From positions 1-6,201 of the forward strand of contig JAABQE010000285.1 of the NCBI GenBank assembly GCA_011391655.1: 6,201 nucleotides of DNA. The letters run 5' to 3'. The notes below the pieces were generated by a model. It was given only the letters and a program-made list of their open reading frames with translations, was not told the DNA's origin and searched no databases. Shown in pieces: positions 3,481-6,201 of this stretch; position 1 is the first letter of the stretch, and each line of letters starts with the position of its first letter. Made by a program: the position numbers and the translations under genes. Source of the stretch: Hydrogenophilales bacterium (GTDB taxonomy: Bacteria; Pseudomonadota; Gammaproteobacteria; Burkholderiales; Thiobacillaceae).

Positions 3481-6201
3481 ATGGCTGCATCAAACACGCT
3501 ACGCCCAACATACCCGCTGATGATCGGGAGCGTCATTTTTGTGGTCGCTGCCGCACTTTCGGGATTACTTGTTTGGCAACTGGAGCGGCATTCCCTTCAG
3601 GACGAGCGGGTGCGTGTTGCGCGTCTGGCAAGCGAGCATGCCCATACGATTGAACACACCATCCAGGACGCGCTGTCTGCGACCCAGTCCCTCGCCACCC
3701 TGGTGCGCCAGGGCAACGGCAGCATTCCTGATTTTGATGCGATCGCCCGCACGATGCTGCCAAATTATCCGGGAGTATCCGAGCTGGCACTGGCGCCTGG
3801 CGGGGTTGTCCGGCAGGTCGCACCGTTATCGGGCAACGAAATGGCCGTCGGCCTGAATCTGTTGACCGACCCGGCACAACGTACGGAGTCCCTGCACGCG
3901 CGGGACAGCGGAAAGCTCACCCTGGCTGGGCCGCTGGAGTTGGTGCAAGGCGGAATGGGCGTGGTCGGGCGCCTGCCGGTGTTTCTTGAAGACAGCAGTG
4001 GCCGATCCGTTTTCTGGGGGCTCACCCTTGTCGTGATGCGCCTGCCCGGCGGCCTTGACATGACCAGTCTGTCGCATCTGGACGAGCAGGGTTTGGCGTA
4101 TGCGCTCTGGCGCGTCCACCCGGTCACCGGACACAAACAGCTGATTGCCGGCGCCTCGCCGGTGACGCTTGCCGACCCCGTGGAGCAGACTCTGCGCGTG
4201 CCCAACGCAAGCTGGACGCTGAGTGTCGCGCCGGCCAGGGGCTGGGGCGATCCGCTCGGGCGATCGGTCAAGGTGGCAATGGGACTGGTCTTCAGCCTGA
4301 TGCTGGGCTATCTGGCAAAGCTCTTTGTCGAACTGAGGACGCACAAACAGCATCTCGAGGCGCACGTCGGCCAGCGCACCTCCGCCATCCTGGTGGCGCA
4401 GCACAAACTGCAGGCGACGCTCGACGCCATCCCCGATCTGGTCTGGCTGAAGGATGCGGACGGCGTCTTTCTAAGCTGCAACCCGATTTTTGAACGCTTC
4501 TTCGGTGCCAGTGAGGCCGAAATCGTCGGCAAAACCGACTACGATTTTGTCGACCGGGAACAGGCGGATCACTTCCGCCAGCACGACCACATGGCGATGG
4601 CTACCGGCAAACCCGACATCAACGAAGAGTGGCTGATCTTCGCTGAAGATGGTAGCCGCAAGCTGTTTGAAACCATCAAGACGCCCATGCTCGATGCAGA
4701 AGGCACCCTCATTGGCGTGCTCGGTATCGCCCGCGACATCACCGCGCGCGTGCTGGCGGAACGCGCGCTCATGGAATCGCGACAGCAGGCGCAGCAATAC
4801 CTGAATATCGTCGGGGTGATGCTGATTGCACTGGATACGGAAGGCCGGGTGCAACTCGTCAACCGCAAGGGCTGCGATATGCTGGGCGCGAGCGAGGAAG
4901 ACATTCTCGGCAAGGACTGGTTTGAGCATTTTCTGCCTGAACACGTGCGCAAAGAAATCAGGGAAGCATTCAACCAGATGCTCGAGGGCAACATCGCGCC
5001 TGTCGACAATCTGAAGAATGCGATTTTGACCTGCAGCGGCGAAGAGCGTGCCATTGAATGGCACAGCACGCTGTTGCGGAACGAAGCGGGCAGCATCTAC
5101 GGCGTACTCGCATCGGGTGAGGACATCAGCGAGCGCGAGCACTACATCGCCGAATTGGAACACAAGGCGCTGCACGACAACCTGACCGGCCTGCCCAACC
5201 GCAACCTGTTTACAGACCGCTTGAAACTGGCGCTCGCCGTCGCTCGACGTGAGTCCAAACCGCTGGCCGTCATCTTGCTGGATATCGCCCGCCTTAAGGA
5301 AGTCAACGACACCCTCGGACATCACAATGGCGACATCGTGATGCAAGAGGTCGCCAAGCGTATCTCGTTTGGCCTGCGCGAAACGGACACGGTGGCTCGC
5401 CTGAGCGGGGGTGAATTTGCCATCCTGCTCCCCGGTGACGACAAGGCGTCGGTTATCCTGACCGTCGAGAAAATCCAGAAAGCGATGGCGGCACCCGCCC
5501 TGATTGACGGCAGTCCGCTCGACATCGAAGTCAGTATGGGCGTCGCTGTGTACCCGCAGCATGGTGAGGATCCGAACGTGCTGCTGTCACGTGCGGATGT
5601 GGCCATGCGGATGGCGAAAACCGAGGTAAGCGGTTTTTGCCTGTACGAGTCCGGTCATGACCCTTATAGCCGACGGCGCCTGAATCTCCTGGGTGAACTG
5701 CGCCAGGCGATCGATCAGAACGGACTGGTTCTGTATTACCAGCCCCAGGTTGATATTGCATCCGGCAAGGTAATGGGGGTGGAGGCGCTGGTGCGCTGGC
5801 CACGCACAGCGGATGACATGGTCTCGCCCATGGAGTTTATTCCGTTGGCCGAACAGACGGGCCTGATCCGGCCGCTCACCTTGTGGGTTCTTGAACAGGC
5901 GGTGCGGCAGTGTGATCGCTGGCGCGCAGCGGGATTCGAGCTCAAGGTGTCCGTCAATCTTTCCGCACGCAACCTGCTGGACTCCACCTTGCCAGATGTG
6001 CTGGCGACAATGCTCGCGGCCTGCCAGGTAAAAGCGGATTGCCTCATGCTCGAAGTCACCGAGTCTGCCGTGATGCTGCAGCCTGAAAAAGCCCTCCAAG
6101 TCATGGCACGGCTGCACGAAATGGGTATAAGCCTCTCAGTTGACGACTTCGGCACCGGTTACTCATCGCTTGCCTATCTGAAAAAGCTGCCGGTGAGCGA
6201 A
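3481..6201 (+). CDS. CHASE-PAS-PAS-GGDEF-EAL sensory c-di-GMP protein, 3' end beyond window
   Basis: The frame is open from the ATG at 3481 to the window end: 907 residues, no stop. AGGG at 3469-3472, 8 nt upstream, supports the start. Order: membrane helix (about 12-32); extracytoplasmic CHASE domain (about 39-255, with LAPGGVVRQVAPLSGNE at 104-120 and LAGPLELVQGG at 148-158); second helix (about 262-283); short coiled linker; PAS (about 308-424); PAS (about 437-555); GGDEF (about 561-725); EAL (from about 735). The GGDEF site reads SGGEF (642-646): the third-position acid is Gly644 and the first Gly is Ser, though Asp601, Lys606, Asn609, Asp618 and the RxxD inhibitory-site motif (Arg633, Asp636) remain. 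The EAL domain keeps Gln754, Glu768-Ala-Leu, Asn826, Glu858, Glu861 and Asp888-Asp889 in DDFGTGYSSL. The catalytic Lys lies just past the end. Most likely the protein degrades c-di-GMP in response to a periplasmic ligand, with the GGDEF acting as a regulatory GTP sensor or scaffold. It is probably transcribed separately from the envelope genes. Confidence 0.92.
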   Translation, partial: MAASNTLRPTYPLMIGSVIFVVAAALSGLLVWQLERHSLQDERVRVARLASEHAHTIEHTIQDALSATQSLATLVRQGNGSIPDFDAIARTMLPNYPGVSELALAPGGVVRQVAPLSGNEMAVGLNLLTDPAQRTESLHARDSGKLTLAGPLELVQGGMGVVGRLPVFLEDSSGRSVFWGLTLVVMRLPGGLDMTSLSHLDEQGLAYALWRVHPVTGHKQLIAGASPVTLADPVEQTLRVPNASWTLSVAPARGWGDPLGRSVKVAMGLVFSLMLGYLAKLFVELRTHKQHLEAHVGQRTSAILVAQHKLQATLDAIPDLVWLKDADGVFLSCNPIFERFFGASEAEIVGKTDYDFVDREQADHFRQHDHMAMATGKPDINEEWLIFAEDGSRKLFETIKTPMLDAEGTLIGVLGIARDITARVLAERALMESRQQAQQYLNIVGVMLIALDTEGRVQLVNRKGCDMLGASEEDILGKDWFEHFLPEHVRKEIREAFNQMLEGNIAPVDNLKNAILTCSGEERAIEWHSTLLRNEAGSIYGVLASGEDISEREHYIAELEHKALHDNLTGLPNRNLFTDRLKLALAVARRESKPLAVILLDIARLKEVNDTLGHHNGDIVMQEVAKRISFGLRETDTVARLSGGEFAILLPGDDKASVILTVEKIQKAMAAPALIDGSPLDIEVSMGVAVYPQHGEDPNVLLSRADVAMRMAKTEVSGFCLYESGHDPYSRRRLNLLGELRQAIDQNGLVLYYQPQVDIASGKVMGVEALVRWPRTADDMVSPMEFIPLAEQTGLIRPLTLWVLEQAVRQCDRWRAAGFELKVSVNLSARNLLDSTLPDVLATMLAACQVKADCLMLEVTESAVMLQPEKALQVMARLHEMGISLSVDDFGTGYSSLAYLKKLPVSE

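Noticed and set aside
5401..5418. Frameshift or sequencing error behind the SGGEF variant
   Set aside because: The frame is intact on both sides and flanking GGDEF motifs (RL before, FAILLPGDD after) are normal, so the substitutions look genuine.
4471..5562. 363-codon open frame on the minus strand
   Set aside because: It lies wholly antisense to the PAS-PAS-GGDEF coding region, whose domain motifs are unambiguous on the plus strand. Long antisense frames are expected in GC-rich genes with strong third-position bias.

Overview
The window looks like chromosomal DNA of a proteobacterium. It is fairly GC-rich, with strong G/C bias at third codon positions. The protein families are typical of environmental Betaproteobacteria (Nitrosomonadales, Burkholderiales or Rhodocyclales-like). 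That placement is my inference from family resemblance and was not confirmed by any search. All genes lie on the + strand. I see no tRNA, rRNA, insertion sequence, CRISPR array or phage gene.

Layout. Positions 1-350 contain no convincing gene. The stretch is visibly AT-richer than the rest and unusually dense in perfect inverted repeats, so it reads as a regulatory and leader region for what follows. Next come a 91-residue lipoprotein with a collagen-like Gly-X-Y tract (351-626) and a 51-residue two-helix membrane protein of the DUF3309 type (658-813), which is easily missed because of its size. These are followed by a phospholipase D/cardiolipin-synthase-like enzyme carrying its own lipoprotein-type signal (886-2304) and an AI-2E/PerM-family membrane protein (2301-3359). 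The last two share a GTGA overlap and are almost certainly translationally coupled. After a 121-bp intergenic leader with several small dyads, a large CHASE-PAS-PAS-GGDEF-EAL signalling protein starts at 3481 and is cut off by the window end at 6201.

How the genes fit together. The first four genes are closely spaced (31, 72 and -4 bp) and all act at the cell envelope: two predicted lipoproteins, two integral membrane proteins, and one phospholipid-modifying enzyme. I infer a small envelope or stress module, probably one transcription unit. The fifth gene is a separate sensory c-di-GMP protein. Its GGDEF site is degenerate (SGGEF) while every EAL catalytic residue visible in the window is kept, so it is most likely a phosphodiesterase that reads an extracytoplasmic signal through its CHASE domain.

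The least explained parts are the collagen-like lipoprotein/DUF3309 pair and the dyad-rich 350-bp region in front of it, which can fold into mutually exclusive hairpins or a pseudoknot. I found no clear new defence or mobile system.
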